Below are positions 62,008-64,000 of a stretch of 64,000 nt of DNA, in pieces. Both the position numbers and the translations under genes were made by a program. Below the pieces are notes generated by a model. That model was given only the letters and a program-made list of their open reading frames with translations, searched no databases and was not told the DNA's origin. The first letter of the stretch is position 1, and each line of letters opens with the position of its first letter. The DNA comes from Amia ocellicauda (lineage: Eukaryota; Chordata; Actinopteri; Amiiformes; Amiidae): positions 31,220,298 through 31,284,297 of the forward strand of contig NC_089856.1 of the NCBI RefSeq assembly GCF_036373705.1. The letters run 5' to 3'.

Positions 62008-64000
62008 CTCCTTTGTTGGATCAAAAACCATTATGTTGCCCCTTTTTGTGTGTGTATGTGTGTGTGTTTGTGTCAGCTGTTGCAGTATAGGTAAAGTATG
62101 CTTTCTTTCTCTCTCTCAAAAAGGTTAAAAAGCAGGAAGTGATGTGACATTAGACATATGATTCAACTCTGCCTTGAGATATTTGACATGGTTGATTCAT
62201 ACTATTTCCAGTGTGGGCCGCACCTCGCAGCATCATTTGTTGGCTTTTGAAAACCTGTCTTGATACTTAAACCCTAGAAGTGTTTTTTCCTAGATGTATG
62301 CAAACCATTTATGCGATCAGCAGACCCATTCACAGGTCCAGCTGATCCGAAGCCACTGATAAACATCTACACACCAAGTTGGGGTGAATGTACAGAATTG
62401 TATCCATAGGCACATGTGGGTGGAAAAGGGGAACTTACTCAACAGTGGTGACAATTATATGTTTGTGTATATTCATATTAATGTTTTCTGAGCAATGTCT
62501 GTTCTCCTGAATTGTCTATTACCTGTAGCTATTTGGTTTCACATGATGCCAGCTGTTATGAGTGACAGTTTAATGGTAAACTACTGTGTAGCAAGGTACA
62601 ATTTGTATTACTTCAGCAGGGGACTGAACTTGACTTGAATGCACACCTCGATACATATTTTTAGGTTTATGAATGGATTACCTACAATCATCCTGTAGGG
62701 CTTTTAAGGTAATATATTTAGACATACTTGTTTGGTTTCTCGTAATTGTAAAAGCCGACGTTTCCTCTTAAAATAGATATGAAATAGAGTGCAGCATTCT
62801 TACTATAGCCTTTTATAATGTGGACAGCTGCCCCACCTAAACAAAACTCTTTGAGGGCTTGAATCAGCAAGGATCAATGCTCTTTACTCCTCACAAACAC
62901 TAGGTTTATAATCAGTATGTAAACAATACAAATAAACAATAGTAAGGTAATTATATAAATATTGTTAATTTAATATAAACCAATAGAATCTATGTTTATC
63001 TCTAATCTAACTCTCTAAGGCTTATGTCAGTATTATTCTACTGAAGTGATTTGGTATATAAAGGACAATGGAGATAAATCCATACACATAACAGGTTATG
63101 CCCCACCAGAAGAAAATCACAAAGGGCATTTTAGCACACACTTCATTTGAGTGTTTGTTTGACATATCTTTCTGTTTCTATATTTGGGATGTTATCAATA
63201 CAAAAGAAGCAGAGACTAAAGAACAATGTGTAAATACCGGTGGTTTGTACTGCCTACTGGAAAGCCACAGTACTCCCAAACACCTCTGCCATGTTTATTT
63301 CCAAAACAGTGAAAAGAACTGAATAGCCTTCTTCAATTTGAAACTGTTTCCGGCATTCTGAGGTGTATCTGGAGATTGATTATTTTTCATGTGTCTTTGG
63401 ATTTCCTTTTTCAATGTGTACCTCTTTGACCTGCCAAAGGCTGCAGGATTTTTTGTGAAAATGACTAGATGCAGGAAACCTTATTTTAAAGTTAATAAAA
63501 TGTCATGAAACAATTTACTCAAGATAGCTGTTCAAAACCTAAAATGTGCTGGTCACAGTCGCGTGTTTTTGCAGTACTCTTATATGGCCCGGAAACTGTT
63601 AAACTACCAAGACAGATTGTAACAAATGTTCCAGCTACAGGCTGAAAAGTGTGATTATCTGAAACCAGGGTGTCATGTGTTTTTATTTTTTAATGATCAC
63701 AGCTTATTTGTCATATATGACCAAGGTGTACTTTTACTAAAAGATGTTTGAAATGTTGTAATCTTAGTCGGGCAATTTTCCCTGCCTTTTTCTTTTTTGT
63801 CCCTAATATTTTACCATAGTGGTATATGTGACTTAATTATGACTGAGTGATGTTTTGTAAGTGTGATATTTCCTTGGGTTTTTGTCTTAATTCATTTGTT
63901 TTCTGATACATGTCAACTTACACTGTAAGGTGCAAAGATTGAGTTACAGAACTCACATATGAATAATTGGACTTTGCTATGTTTTTCAGTATGGCTTACT

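Larger units (their letters stand above)
56136..64000. other. Gene-free stretch to window end
   Basis: No gene recognised. Open frames near 56602-56940 and 57998-58282 lack splice context and family similarity. Microsatellites are listed separately. The right edge could belong to an intron of a gene beyond the window, but no exon shows this. Confidence 0.45.

Overview
The window is vertebrate nuclear DNA, most likely from a ray-finned fish. Genes are split by GT-AG introns, three complete protein genes match vertebrate orthologues almost end to end, and the spacer DNA is rich in fish-type Tc1/mariner elements, LINE fragments and long (TA)n, (TTA)n and (CA)n microsatellites. I cannot name the species from sequence alone.

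Layout. Positions 1-8,450 hold no gene I recognise, only two exon-like open segments on the minus strand (2844-3039 and 6029-6142). Positions 8,470-16,200 hold cep63 on the minus strand (14 coding exons, 716 aa), a coiled-coil centrosome protein. Positions 16,913-17,754 carry three tRNA-Pro genes that differ only at the wobble base (AGG, CGG, TGG). Positions 18,392-21,565 hold lsm2 on the plus strand (5 coding exons, 95 aa), an Sm-like protein of the LSm2-8 and LSm1-7 rings. cep63 and lsm2 are head to head, with the tRNA genes between them.

Positions 21,766-30,296 are a transposon cluster. It contains an almost intact Tc1-like element with a DD36E catalytic spacing, a Rex1-like LINE fragment, two copies of a deletion-derived Tc1 element that share one junction, and a Tc1 copy whose transposase has lost its C-terminus. 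Positions 30,518-about 41,000 hold bcl6 on the minus strand (8 coding exons, 705 aa: BTB domain, repression domain with KKYK, six C2H2 zinc fingers). Its likely untranslated first exon, about 5 kb upstream, carries four TTCYNRGAA palindromes within 73 bp, which fit BCL6 autoregulation and STAT input.

Positions 41,300-64,000 show no gene. They hold a snap-back Tc1 element with 393-bp arms, a second 1,221-bp DD36E copy with a premature stop, a hAT-type MITE with an 8-bp target duplication, and several long microsatellites.

The three protein genes work in separate processes: centriole duplication and cell division, mRNA splicing and decay, and transcriptional repression. Nothing here suggests a shared pathway. 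The most informative parts are the bcl6 first-exon cluster, the wobble-only tRNA-Pro set, and the paired lesions and shared deletions among the Tc1-like elements.
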